Part shown: piece after piece, positions 13,616 through 25,106 of the stretch | Numbering within the stretch: the first letter of the stretch is position 1 | Layout of the letters: every line of letters starts with the position of its first letter | Source of the DNA: Geosiphon pyriformis | Lineage: Eukaryota; Glomeromycota; Glomeromycetes; Archaeosporales; Geosiphonaceae | Direction: 5' to 3' | Assembly: GCA_016748015.1 (NCBI GenBank) | Contig: JAAOMT010000752.1 | Span: 408,884-472,883, forward strand | DNA: 64,000 nt | Program-made: the position numbers and the translations under genes | Notes under the pieces: model-generated | Seen by the model: the letters and a program-made list of their open reading frames with translations, nothing else | Told to the model about the DNA's origin: nothing | The model's database searches: none

Positions 13616-13645
13616 CATAAATACCAACTTCGCCTTTAAAAAATT
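13616..13645 (+). promoter_or_regulatory. TATA-like core promoter element of kinase gene 1
   Basis: cataaata followed by a short C/G-containing spacer and tttaaa lies about 100 bases upstream of the ATG at 13722. The same arrangement, with tataaata, occurs upstream of the two sister genes, so it is conserved across three copies. Confidence 0.5.
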
Positions 13646-13721
13646 ATTTTCTAAACAAATTATCAAATAAAGCTTTAAAAAAATCCTCTTCAAATAATAA
13701 CCTATTCACATTTTATTCACT

Positions 13722-14574
13722 ATGGGGAATCTTCAAACTAAAATAACCCGCTCAGAAGCCTATGTTAAAAAAACTCGTCCGTATGCTCATGACTGCAACG
13801 AGTGTGAAGCGTGTCAGGGAAGCATTAAAAATAATAATAATAATTATTGTAGTGCATGCCAGTTCATATTTTTTGAAAAACTTTATAAAGACTTCTCAAG
13901 TGGCAATAAAGAAGTTGATGAAATAATTAAGAATCCAATTTATATTCCACTTAAAGATTTTAATGGTAAATTAAATTACTATGATTGGATTCCATGGGAG
14001 CGTTTGTCGAATGTCAATGAAATTGCTAGAGGAGGGTTCGGTATAATTTATAAAGCAACATGGATTGATGGACGGATTGATACGTGGAGTATAGGATGTA
14101 ATGGTGAATATAAAAGAGAAGGAACAGTGGAAGTAGCTATAAAAATTATAAAAACGAACAGTGAAGAAGTGTTTAAAGAGGTAAACAAATTATTATTATT
14201 TATGTTTATATTTATATTTAATTAATTCATATTTAACTATTATTTATTTACTGTATATTATTATCGTTTATTTACTTTTTTACACTGTGTCGTTGATAGT
14301 TAAATATTCAAAGAACTATGTTTATTAATAAGGGTAGGGGTGTAGATTATATCTGTTCAATGTATGGGATTACGCAAAACGCTGAAACACTCGAATATGG
14401 AATTGTTATGGACTTTGCTAAACGTGGAGACATGAGGAATTATTTATCAACAAATTTTCATTCTACAAGTTGGATTGACCTACACTCGGGTAACATCCTA
14501 CAATTATATGAACGATTGGTACGTATTGGAGACTTCGGATTATGTCAACCAGTAAACCATGAAGCAACAACAAT

Positions 14575-14609
<35 letters not shown>

Positions 14610-15382
14610 GAAGAAGAAAAGACACGAAAGAAAAAAAGATATATGGAGTGATTCCATACATTCCACCAGAAGTTTTAAGAGGAGAAAAGTTTACAAAAGC
14701 TGGTGATATTTATAGTTATGGAATGTTATTATGGGAATTAGCAACAGGAAAGCCTCCCTTTTATGATTGTAAACATGATCATATTCTTATAATGGCTATT
14801 TTAAATGGTCAAAGACCTAAGATTACCTTCCCACTTATTCCACCTCGTATCGCTGAAATAATTATAACGTGTTGGGATCCTAATCCCGAGAATCGTCCTA
14901 CTGCTGAAGAAATTGATGAGATGTTGTTCGAACTTAAGGCAATGTATGAATGGTTTATAGATAAGAGTTCTACAGATGAGGAGTCTACAGCTGAGGGGTT
15001 TATAGATGCGGAGTCTACAGATGAGGAGTTTTCATATAAAGAGTCTAAAACTGTAAGTCTTCAGTTTCTAGAATCAGAGAAATACTTAAAAGAAATGGCA
15101 GAAAGTGATGACTCAACGACAACAAATCAATCAACGACGACAATGACAACAACAACAACTCGCATTCATTCAGGAGCAGTTTATACAAGCCGTGTTTTGA
15201 CTTTGCAAATGATTGATTTTTCTAAAGGTAAGTCTATTATATGTATAAGTTATAAACATTTTGATCGAATAATTTAATGTTAAACTTTTATTTTAATTTT
15301 CAATTATCATTTTTAAAACAAAATTTATCTACCTTCCATAGACCTGATCGCGATCAGAGATCTTCATCGCAAAAAAGTTTAA
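13722..15382 (+). CDS. TKL-type protein kinase 1, catalytic-loop deletion
   Basis: Predicted exons 13722-14180, 14300-15227 and 15342-15382 (475 residues). The phases 0 and 1 match, and both introns are GT-AG of 119 and 114 bases. The N-terminus has two CxxC pairs (residues ~25-46), a putative zinc site common in Rhizophagus kinases. The kinase domain follows: glycine loop GGFGIIYKA (104-112), ATP lysine in VAIK (K141), DFG, PPE, and DIYSYG of the F helix. Compared with its sisters it lacks 24 residues just before the catalytic Asp, so HRD becomes WID and helix E is mostly gone. That should cripple catalysis. An ACA repeat encodes about 14 Thr in the activation segment. An acidic TDEE-type repeat lies near the C-terminus. 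The last exon is the least certain part. Confidence 0.75.
14559..14612 (+). repeat. ACA triplet repeat coding for poly-threonine in the activation segment
   Basis: A nearly pure run of ACA triplets lies between the codons for DFGLCQPV and IYGVIPYIPPE. In the sister genes the same position has only four or five Thr codons (about 22988-23007 on the plus strand, about 17373-17392 on the minus strand). Confidence 0.85.
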
Positions 15383-16426
15383 TTTTATTCAGTTCGTAAT
15401 TAGTTTAAACTTTTATTTAAAAAATTAACAGTGAATGTGCTATCATCAATCCCCTCAATTTGAAACTATTATTCAAAAACAAAATGAATATTTTTATTTG
15501 CATGTGATTTGATTGAACATTAATCCTTTATCAAACTAAAAATTTGGTGAAAACTTAAAGATGCTTAGGCATTAATACTATATCAANNNNNNNNNNNNNN
15601 NNNNNNNNNNNNNNNNNNNNNNNNNNNNNNNNNNNNNNNNNNNNNNNNNNNNNNNNNNNNNNNNNNNNNNNNNNNNNNNNNNNNNNNNNNNNNNNNNNNN
15701 NNNNNNNNNNNNNNNNNNNNNNNNNNNNNNNNNNNNNNNNNNNNNNNNNNNNNNNNNNNNNNNNNNNNNNNNNNNNNNNNNNNNNNNNNNNNNNNNNNNN
15801 NNNNNNNNNNNNNNNNNNNNNNNNNNNNNNNNNNNNNNNNNNNNNNNNNNNNNNNNNNNNNNNNNNNNNNNNNNNNNNNNNNNNNNNNNNNNNNNNNNNN
15901 NNNNNNNNNNNNNNNNNNNNNNNNNNNNNNNNNNNNNNNNNNNNNNNNNNNNNNNNNNNNNNNNNNNNNNNNNNNNNNNNNNNNNNNNNNNNNNNNNNNN
16001 NNNNNNNNNNNNNNNNNNNNNNNNNNNNNNNNNNNNNNNNNNNNNNNNNNNNNNNNNNNNNNNNNNNNNNNNNNNNNNNNNNNNNNNNNNNNNNNNNNNN
16101 NNNNNNNNNNNNNNNNNNNNNNNNNNNNNNNNNNNNNNNNNNNNNNNNNNNNNNNNNNNNNNNNNNNGCTAGAATAGGATTCAATGCATTAATAAAACAA
16201 CATAAATTGATAGATTAATTGATTTAGATAGCATAAAATATCATTGTAAAATGGAATTTTAAGAAACAAAACTAATTCAAAGCACCAAATAAAATTTATT
16301 AACACATCTTTGCAGAATAGTAATAAACTCTTTAAAGAAGTATATTTTTATTTGTTTAAATTTATTTTATATGGAGATATGACCATTCTACTCATTGGTT
16401 CGATAAATTAGAGATCGCGTGTTAGG
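15383..16426. other. Intergenic, mostly assembly gap
   Basis: Only 15383-15586 and 16168-16426 are readable. Both are AT-rich and hold no gene I recognise. The terminal exon proposed for the minus-strand kinase ends at 16427. Confidence 0.6.
15587..16167. other. Assembly gap (581 N)
   Basis: A run of undetermined bases separates kinase gene 1 from its near-identical sister on the other strand. The gap lies between paralogous copies, where assemblers often fail. Confidence 1.
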
Positions 16427-18324
16427 CTACATAGAATTCATTCGGTTGTTTAGATAATTGAGATTTATAAGTTGAATTAAGTTAACAACTAAACAATTAA
16501 ACGTCAAACTCAAAGGGAATATTTTATAAAAGAATGAAAACAATGAAATGAATGTAATAAATATCGTAACTACTAGAATTGAAATTTTAAAATACAAATA
16601 AAGATACCCGATTACGATTAGATCTATTAAGAGTCGTCTAATATAAAAGAAATAATAAAATAACCATTAAAAATATTATAATGTTAAGTACATAATTATA
16701 TTTAAACTTTTTTAATTTCTTACCTTTAGGGAGGAACACAAATTCTTTGATAATAGTATAGTAAATTAAATGTAAATTTTTAATATACTGTATAATAATT
16801 AAATAAAAGAATTAATCAATATAAAAATAGATAAACTAACCTTTAGAAAAATCAATCATTTGCAAAGTTAAAACACGACTTGTATAAACCGCTCCTGGAT
16901 GAATACGAGTTGTTGTCGTTGTCATTGTCGTAGTTGATTGATTTGTTGTCGTTGAGTCGTCACTTTCTGCCATTTCTTTTACGTATTTATCTGATTCTAG
17001 AAACTGAGGACCTAACTCCTCATCTGTAGAATTCTTATCTCTAAACCGTTCATACATTCCCAAAAGGGTGAGCAACTTACTCCAAACTTCTCTGGCAGTA
17101 GGACGATTTTCAGGATTAACATCCCAACACGTTATAATTATTTCAGCGATACGAGGTGGAATAAGTGGGAAAGTAATCTCAGGTCTAATACCATTTAAAA
17201 TATCTATTATAAGAAGGTGGTCATGAGAACGATCATAAAAAGGAGGCTTTCCTGTTACTAATTCCAATAATAACATTCCATAACTATAAATATCACCAGC
17301 TTTTGTAAACTTTTCTCCTCTTAAAACTTCTGGTGGAATGTATGGAATCACTCCATATATATATTTTTCCTCTGTTGTTGTTGTTGCTTCATTTTTTACT
17401 GGTTGACATAATCCGAGGTCTCCAATATTTATACGTTCATTACTAAATTTTAGGATGTTGCCCGAGTGTAGGTCACGATGAACCATACCAAAAGAATGAA
17501 TTTGTTTAAGTCCTTCAGCTATATCACCTGCGATCAATAATTTATCATCCCAACTCATAGAATGAAAATTTGTTGATAAATATTTTCGCATATCTCCAAG
17601 TTTAGCAAAGGGCATCACAATTCCATATTCGAGTGTTTCAGCGTTTTGCGTAATTCCAATTATATTAGAGATGTAATAATTGTCTTTTTTATCACAGTTA
17701 ATAAAAATAGCTCTTTCAATGTTTAACTATCAACGACACAGTGTAAAATAGTAAATAAACGATATTATACAGTAAATAAATAATAGGTAAATATTAATTA
17801 ATTGAATATGAATTAATTAAAAATGAATTTTAGATAAATATTAATAATAATAATAGTTTGTTTACCTCTTTAAACACTTCTTCACTGTTCGTTGACATAA
17901 TTTTTATTACTACTTCCACTGTTCCTTCTCTTTTATAGTCCATTTCACCATTATGTTTTATACTTCTTACATCAATTAATCCATCAATTAGAGTTGCTTT
18001 ATAAATTATACTGAACCCTCCTCTAGCAATTTGGTTAATATTCGACAAACGCTCCCATGGAATCCATTCATAGTATTTCAATCTAGCATAATAGTCATTA
18101 TTCTTATTAGGTGGAATATAGATTGGATTTCTAATTATTTCATCCACTTCTTTATTGCCGCTTGAAAAGTTCTTATAAAGTTTTTCAAAAAATATGAACT
18201 GGCATGCTCTACAACGATTAACCCAATTACTGCAAATCATTCTAATTTCGTCTTGACAATAAAAACACACATTGCAATCATGAGATTCTGGACGAGTTGT
18301 TCTTTTAATTTCTTTGTTTTCCAT
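16427..18324 (-). CDS. TKL-type protein kinase 2, the intact copy
   Basis: Exons on the minus strand: 18324-17866, 17726-16841, and a tentative last exon 16623-16427. The first two give 153 residues plus 295 residues in phase. Residues ~17-41 hold CxxC pairs; the kinase domain has GGFSIIYKA (102-110, third loop Gly replaced by Ser), VVIK with K141, HRDLHSGNI (H236, R237, D238), DLG (256-258, in place of DFG) and PPE (284-286). All residues needed for phosphotransfer are present. The fold and the WIDG-like stretch near 113 place it in the expanded Rhizophagus TKL set. Substrate and pathway are unknown. The activation segment has only four Thr. The last exon reads DLIVIGYL, like the third exons of the sisters, then continues as a hydrophobic ~65-residue tail that may not be real. 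The ATG at 18324 is conserved in context with the copy at 22081. Confidence 0.82.
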
Positions 18325-18842
18325 GGTATGAATAAGAACGGATAAAATGTAAATAGATTATTATTCGAAGAAGGTTTTTTTGAAAATTTTTATTTGATAG
18401 TACGTTTAAAAAGTAATTTATTTAAACGCGGGAGTTCTTATTTATATTGTTTCAATTTATTAACCTTAAAAAAAAATATTTATTCATCAAACTATGACTC
18501 GCTATAAATTATACTAAATAGGTAGCTGTAATACACAAAGAAAGACGCCAAACAAGTTTCATTATGGTTGTCTGAGCAAGTAGTTTAATGAATTTTAGCA
18601 GCACAGTATTTTTAATGCCTAACTTGTTTTGTGTTGAGTGTTGTCGTTGTTGTTGTTGTTGTTTGTGTTGTTGTTCTACAAAGAAATGAAAACTCTGTGT
18701 ACCAAAACAGAGAAGTTTATTTACGACCGCTTTTAGTTTCTTGTTTTTGTTAGCTCTTAAACTAACTTTGGTTGCTTTAAAGAAAAACTTTCAAATTCTT
18801 AATTATAATCCTAAATAAAACTTTTAGATATTAAGGGATCTG
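16598..18842 (-). repeat. Left arm of kinase inverted repeat
   Basis: Covers the minus-strand kinase with its 5' flank. It matches 21573-23872 in inverted orientation. Homology runs from the third-exon motif (ggtatctttattt) through all exons, introns and the promoter to the motif near aaataaaacttttagatattaaggga, then stops on both sides. Confidence 0.8.
18436..18448 (-). promoter_or_regulatory. TATA-like element of kinase gene 2
   Basis: On the minus strand tataaata followed by agaactcccgcgtttaaa lies about 115 bases upstream of the ATG. Sister genes keep it. Confidence 0.5.
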
Positions 18843-18854
18843 TTTGTTTTATAA

Positions 18855-20000
18855 ATTTCACATTTGCACAACAGCATTTTATTTCCTTAATCAAAAAATT
18901 GAGCAATAATTCATAAAACTACATTTTTACAAGTTAAGATTGGGAATTATTTTCAATTTTATTAATTTATTTACCTATTATCCAGTTATTCTTGAATTTT
19001 CTTGTTTTCGAGAAAAAAAGCGTATATTTTGCTTACATAATTGTTTATTGACTTAATAAATCATATTTAGACAATCTATATTAATAGTTTTTATAAATAA
19101 ATTAATGAAAATTTGGCTTTCAAAATTAAAAGTCACCCGCTAAAACACTTACTTTATTTGTTAATAAAAATAGATTATTGCAATATTAATTGATTACTGT
19201 TTATTAAAATTATTGTTAAGAATCGATATTTATTTTTTAATTTCTAATTTCTAATTTCTTGGATCAATTGGCATTTATTAAATTTTATGCTAAATTGAAT
19301 CTGAAAATTGTAAAAAACTATTTTTGACGTATTTATAAACATTTGAATATATAACTATGTTATTTGGAATTATTAATGCATTTTGCAATATTTTAAGATT
19401 TTGTTATTTTCAAAAATAAAAAAATATAATTATTTTGTTTAATAGCATTTTTAATTTTATTTTGATACTATTTTAGTTGTATTTATCATTTTATTAACTA
19501 CATATTATAATATCTTATAATTAATTTTAATCACATGTATTATTAATTATTATTATAATAATATGAAAATTTTATTAGAAACTAATAGAATCTCAGTTAA
19601 AAACAAAATAAAACAATAATTAATGTTATTTAGGTTAAAAAAACTGCTAATAAAAAAATTGTATATATACTTATTATTGATGAATTATAATGTAATATAA
19701 AAATGATAATATAAATACAATTTTTATTATAAATAAGAAAGTATAATGATAATTAACTAAAAAAATGATAATGTAATTGAAAATAATATTAGAATAACTA
19801 AAAAAATAATAAAGCTAGAAAATAATAGAAAAATTAAAATAAAATTAAAAATTAAAAACTATAAATAGTAACAGCCATTGAGCATTATTTTAAAATTAAT
19901 TGTTAATTTAATTATTGACCAAGTTATTAACATAGTCGTTAATTTAATTTTTAACTTAAAGATTAACTTAATTATTGATCTGATTGTTAATTTATTTTTA
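18855..20000 (+). repeat. Dispersed repeat, copy 1
   Basis: Starts at the inner edge of the inverted-repeat arm. It resembles 30690-31640 in the same orientation. Shared landmarks in order: cagcattttattt, tcttgaattttcttgttttcgag, agtcaccYgctRaaa, tggatcYattggcat, ttattataataatatgaaaattttatt, and acagccatt followed by an array of ttaattattga motifs. No coding capacity. It may be a decayed non-autonomous element. Confidence 0.7.
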
Positions 20001-21572
20001 ATTTGTATATAAAAAATGCGGATTAAAAAATAAGGTATTAATTGTTTTATTGTTTATTATTTTTATAGCAAATTATTTTTTACTTTCAAATTAATGTTAA
20101 TTTTTGGTAATTTTCAAGTTTGACTATTTTAAAACTGATTTTATTGATATTTTTTATTAAATATTTTAATAATTTTCATATAAAATTTTGATTTCCTTGT
20201 TAGTTAATCTAATAACTGAATATAATTTATTAGAAATACTGTTTTCTTAAAAATTTTATTACATTCCTTAAAAATGTACAATATTATTTGAATTGACAAA
20301 GACTAATTAATTCAAATTAACAAAAAAGTTTTCAATTCAAAATTTGCGATAAAGTTTCGTGTTTTTAGCATGATATTTTATATTACTTAATTTTAGAAAG
20401 TTTGCATCTTTTGAAATTATTAATGAAATTAGTTTAAGAACTTATTTTTTAAACTTTTCATTAAATTTCAAATTTTATAATATAATTAAAACACTATATG
20501 AAATGCCAAATTTTTTTATTACTATTTATTATGATTTCGAAGTAAAACAAAAATATATATTATTATTAATTGTAATTTTTTTTAAGATTTTTAGTCAAAA
20601 ATTGTTTTAAATTAATTACATTTTTAATTAATGAATATTATTTTTAATTATTAATTTTTAATTATTATTAATTGCATCATTAATTTTTTTTATTATATTA
20701 TAAATTTAATTTATTTTTCTATTATACTGTAATATATTAATAATTATGTGTACAATTTTTTATTCTTAACAAAACTTTTTAATTTGATTGACACCAATTA
20801 ATTTTTTTTTATTCTATTTATTTTACTTTACTAATTTTCGTCAGTTTACTTTATTAAAATAGTTGTTTTTTAATAAAATCAAAATATAATTTTGGATTTG
20901 ATTAATTATTAATTTTTATTAAAAGTAATAAACAAAACAATTGTGAATATATTTTGAAATGAATAAACAAATGAATAAAATATGAGATCTTAATTTCGAA
21001 ATAACATTAGTTAAATAAATATACATTAAAAAGACTAAAAAATAATTTTTTTCGCCTAAAATTAAAATCATTAAATGCATTAAAAAATATTTTGATAAAT
21101 TTTTAATACAAATAAAATTACTTTTGTTGATAAATATTTTATTATAATTATTATTATAAGAATAATACCAAAATTTATTATCATATATATGATTTAATAA
21201 GATAAAAGAAATTAATAAACTATTTTAAATTTTGATCGAAAAAATTAATTTATTTAAAAATCAGTAAAATAGTTTGGTTTAATAAAAATTATAATGTAAA
21301 TCAAAAAAAAGATTAATTTGATTTATTAAATTTATAATTAAACCAATGAAACAAATTCTTTTTATATATAAAAACTAGATTTCATTTGCAAGAAACGTAA
21401 TATTTTTAAAATACTGAATGTAACGTTCAGATTTATTTATTGGAAATGAAATTATTTAAGCATTATATTTAAGGAGTATTTACATATATTTTTAGAGTTT
21501 AAATATATTAATAAATAGAATCATAATGCCTGATTATACCATTCTTATTTAAAGATTTTCTTGTAGGTGATA
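20001..21572. other. AT-rich spacer of the inverted repeat
   Basis: Nothing recognisable as gene or named element. Confidence 0.65.
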
Positions 21573-23872
21573 TGTCCCTTAATATTTAAAAGTTTTATTT
21601 GGAATTATAATCAAGAATCTGAAGGGTTTTCCTTTAAAGAATCCAAAGTTAGTTTAAACCGAGAGCTAACGAAAACAAGAAACTAAAAGCGGTTCTTTAA
21701 TGAAATTCTTAGTTTTAGTACACAAAGAGTTTTCATTTCTTTGTAGAACAACAATACCAACAACAACAATAAACATAAAACTATTTGATTAGGCAATGAC
21801 AATGAGATCATGAGGAACTTGTTTGGCGTATTTCTTTGTGTCCCCGTAGCCACTTAAACCTATTTAGTATAATTTATAGCGAATCATAGTTTGATGAATA
21901 AAGACCACTTTTTAAGATTAATAAATTGATTTTTTTACTATGTGAACACAGAGAAACAATATAAATAAGAACTCGGCGTTTAAATAAATTACTTTTTAAA
22001 CGTACTATCAAATAAACATTTTCAAAAAAACCCTCTTCAAATAATAATCTATTTACATTTTATCCGTTCTTATTCATACCATGGAAAACAAAGAAATTAA
22101 AAGAATAACTCGTCCAGAATCTCATGATTGCAATGTGTGTTTTTATTGTCAAGACGAAATTAGAATTTCCAGTAATTGGGTTACTCGTTGTAGAGCATGC
22201 CAGTTCATATTTTTTGAAAAATTTTACCAAGACTTTTCAAGTAGCAATAATGTAGTTGATGAAATAATTAAGAATCCAATCTATATTCCACCTAATAATA
22301 AAAATTATTATTTTAATGGTTGTTTGAATTATTATGAATGGATTCCATGGGAGCGTTTGTCGAATGTCAATGAAATTGCTAGAGGAGGGTTCAGTATAAT
22401 TTATAAAGCAACATGGATTGATGGACGGATTGATACGTGGAGTATAGGATGTAATGGTGAATATAAAAGAGAAGGAACAGTGGAAGTAGCTATAAAAATT
22501 ATAAAAACGAACAGTGAAGAAGTGTTTAAAGAGGTAACAAATTATTATTATTTATATTTATATTTATATTTAATTAATTCATATTTAACTATTATTTGTT
22601 TACTGTGTATTATCGTTTATTTACTATTTTACACTGTGTCGTTGATAGTTAAACATTGGAAGAGCTATTTTTATTAACACTGATGATAAAGACAATTTTT
22701 TAATCTCTGAAATAATTGGAATTACGCAAAACACTGAAACACTCGAGTATGGAATTGTGTTGCCCTTTGCTAAATTTGGAGATATGCGAAAATATTTATC
22801 AACAAATTTTCATTCTACAAGTTGGTATGATAAATTATGGATCGCGCGTACAATAGCTAAAGGACTTGATGACATTCATTCTTCTGGTCTGGTTCATCGT
22901 GACCTACACTCGGGCAACATTCTACAAATGTCTACTCATCGGGCAAACATTGGAGACCTCGGATTATGTCAACCAGTAAACCATGAAGCAACAACAACAA
23001 CAACAGACCCAACAACAGGAAAAGACATGAAAGAAAAAAGATATATGGAGTGATTCCATACATTTCACCAGAAGTTTTAAGAGGAGAAAAATTTACAACA
23101 GCTGGTGATATTTATAGTTATGGAATGTTATTATGGGAATTATCAACAGGAAAGCCTCCCTTTTATGATTGTAAACATGATCATATTCTTATAATGGCTA
23201 TTTTAAATGGTCAAAGACCTAAGATTACCTTCCCACTTATTCCACCTTCAATTGCTAAACTTATTGAAGAGTGTTGGGATCCTAATCCTAAGAATCGTCC
23301 TACTGCTGAAAAAATTGGTTATAAGTTAATGGAACTTGAAAGCAACTATATTAAAATTGATTATTATACAGATGAGGAGCTTACAGCTGAGGAGTTTATA
23401 GATCAAGAGCCTACAGATGAGGAGTCTATAGAATGGGAGTCTAAAACTTTAAGTCTTCAGTTTAGAGAATCAGAGAAATACGTAAAAAAAATGGCGGAAA
23501 GTGATGACTCAACGACAACAAATCAATCAACTACGACAATGACAACGACAACAACTCGTATTCATCCAGGAGCAGTTTATACAAGTCGTGTTTTAACTTT
23601 GCAAATGATTCAAGAAACAAAAGGTTAGTTTATTTAATTTAGAAATAATTAATTTATTTGGTTTAATTATTATACAGTATATTAAAAAAATACATTTGAT
23701 TTACATTACTATTTTAAAAGAATTAGTGTTTCTCCCTAAAGGTAAGAAATTGAAAAAAAGTTTAAATATAATTATGTAATTTACATTATAATATTTATAA
23801 TGGTTATTTTACTATTTATTATATATTAGACGACGCATAATAGATCTAATCGTGATCGGGTATCTTTATTTT
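21573..23872 (+). repeat. Right arm of kinase inverted repeat
   Basis: Inverted counterpart of 16598-18842. It includes promoter, exons and introns of the kinase at 22081. The arms face each other across a spacer of about 2.7 kb, so the two genes are divergent. Confidence 0.8.
21959..21985 (+). promoter_or_regulatory. TATA-like element of kinase gene 3
   Basis: tataaata followed by agaactcggcgtttaaa, about 120 bases before the ATG at 22081. It is nearly identical to the element of gene 2. Confidence 0.5.
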
Positions 23873-23926
23873 CCCATTCGTAAGTACGTTGACTCTATAA
23901 TGCGATTAATTTTATTACTTGGTTAA
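22081..23926 (+). pseudogene. TKL-type protein kinase 3, frameshifted
   Basis: Exons 22081-22533, 22649-23623 and a tentative 23844-23926. Exon 1 gives 151 residues with two CxxC pairs, GGFSIIYKA and VAIK. Exon 2 gives HRDLHSGNI and DLGLCQPV, then runs into a stop at 23051-23053. An A run of six at 23034-23039, where gene 1 has seven, explains it: with one more base the frame continues as YGVIPYISPEVLRGEKF and the phase at the next donor is right again. So a single-base deletion in a homopolymer, real or a sequencing error, is the only defect seen. The tail holds TDEE-type acidic repeats. If the deletion is real the protein ends after the DLG motif and lacks most of the C lobe. Confidence 0.78.
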
Positions 23927-25056
23927 TCTTTTCATAAGGGACATATTTTAAATAGCTTTTATATGTTTTATATTTTAAATTATATTAATGATAATGTTGT
24001 TAGATTTATTTCAATAAATGTTTTATTAATTTATTATAAAGAGTATTCTCTCTTATCTAAAAAATAATATTCAAACAAATATTTTCAGGAGGAACTATAA
24101 TAAAAAAAAAGGATTCAAATTTATAATATTGATTAAACAAATCAATTAAACTTGAAAGTATTATAAGTGAAAGTTAAAACGTGGTGAAGGTCTTTATTTT
24201 ATTAACAACTTTATGAATCAATGAAAGTTTTTTTAGAAAAGCAATCGACTAAACCTTTATTTAATAATCTTTTTAAATTTTAATAAAAATAAGATCACAA
24301 TTGATTTTAATGTGAAAGAGCGAGTTAATGAATTTAGATAATTTTAAATACATTTTAAATGTGTTGCGCATATAATTAAATTAAGAGTAAATATCAATTA
24401 GTATCTGTTTTATTTAGTAGTTATCTAAATTATTAGGTTTTTTCTATTAAAAATGTAATTGAAAAATATGTAAATAAGCAATAGAAAAATTTTAATTTCT
24501 TGATTTATATATCGGATTAATTTATTTCAATGATATTATTAAAACTTGAACATATAACTAAATATGTTTAGTTAAATTCCTGAATTTGGGATCAAAAAAG
24601 ATTATATGACTTTTTTTTATAAATAATATACATGAATAATATATTATGTAATTAGGGTTTTTACTTTCTAATTAACAACTTCATATTTCTCATATTTTTT
24701 TAGCATGTTCTTTTAAAAATAAAGCTAGGAGTTGAGTTTATTAGTTAGTTTTTGTTTATAGCTCTTTGAAAAATTTGTGCACAGTTGATTAATTTAAATC
24801 TAATTACTTAAACCAATACAGATAAAAACCAGTTATAGGGATCGAATCTCCCCAGAGTTTTAGAATAAAAAAATGATTAAAGTTCGATATTAAAAAGTAA
24901 AGGTCACCCAAAAAACATTTTTTAGATATTTATATAATTTATTTATAATTAATAAATTAAAAAAATTCAAAGTATGTATATTTTTTCAGTTGAATTATTA
25001 GATGTAAATCAAAATTTAAAAATTCGTTATAAAATAAAAATTAAAAGAAAACTATA

Positions 25057-25106
<50 letters not shown>

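Noticed and set aside
14463-14666. Minus-strand poly-leucine frame
   Set aside because: It is the complement of the ACA repeat inside kinase 1.
15555-16184. Minus-strand open frame of 209 codons
   Set aside because: It runs through the N gap and holds only a few real codons.
16427-16590. Hydrophobic tail of kinase 2 as a true membrane segment
   Set aside because: The sisters diverge at this point, and AT-rich DNA readily gives Ile/Leu/Phe-rich frames. It is kept only as a tentative exon.
24834-24862. tRNA-like T-arm (gggatcgaatctccc)
   Set aside because: There is no matching A box, anticodon arm or acceptor stem on either strand.
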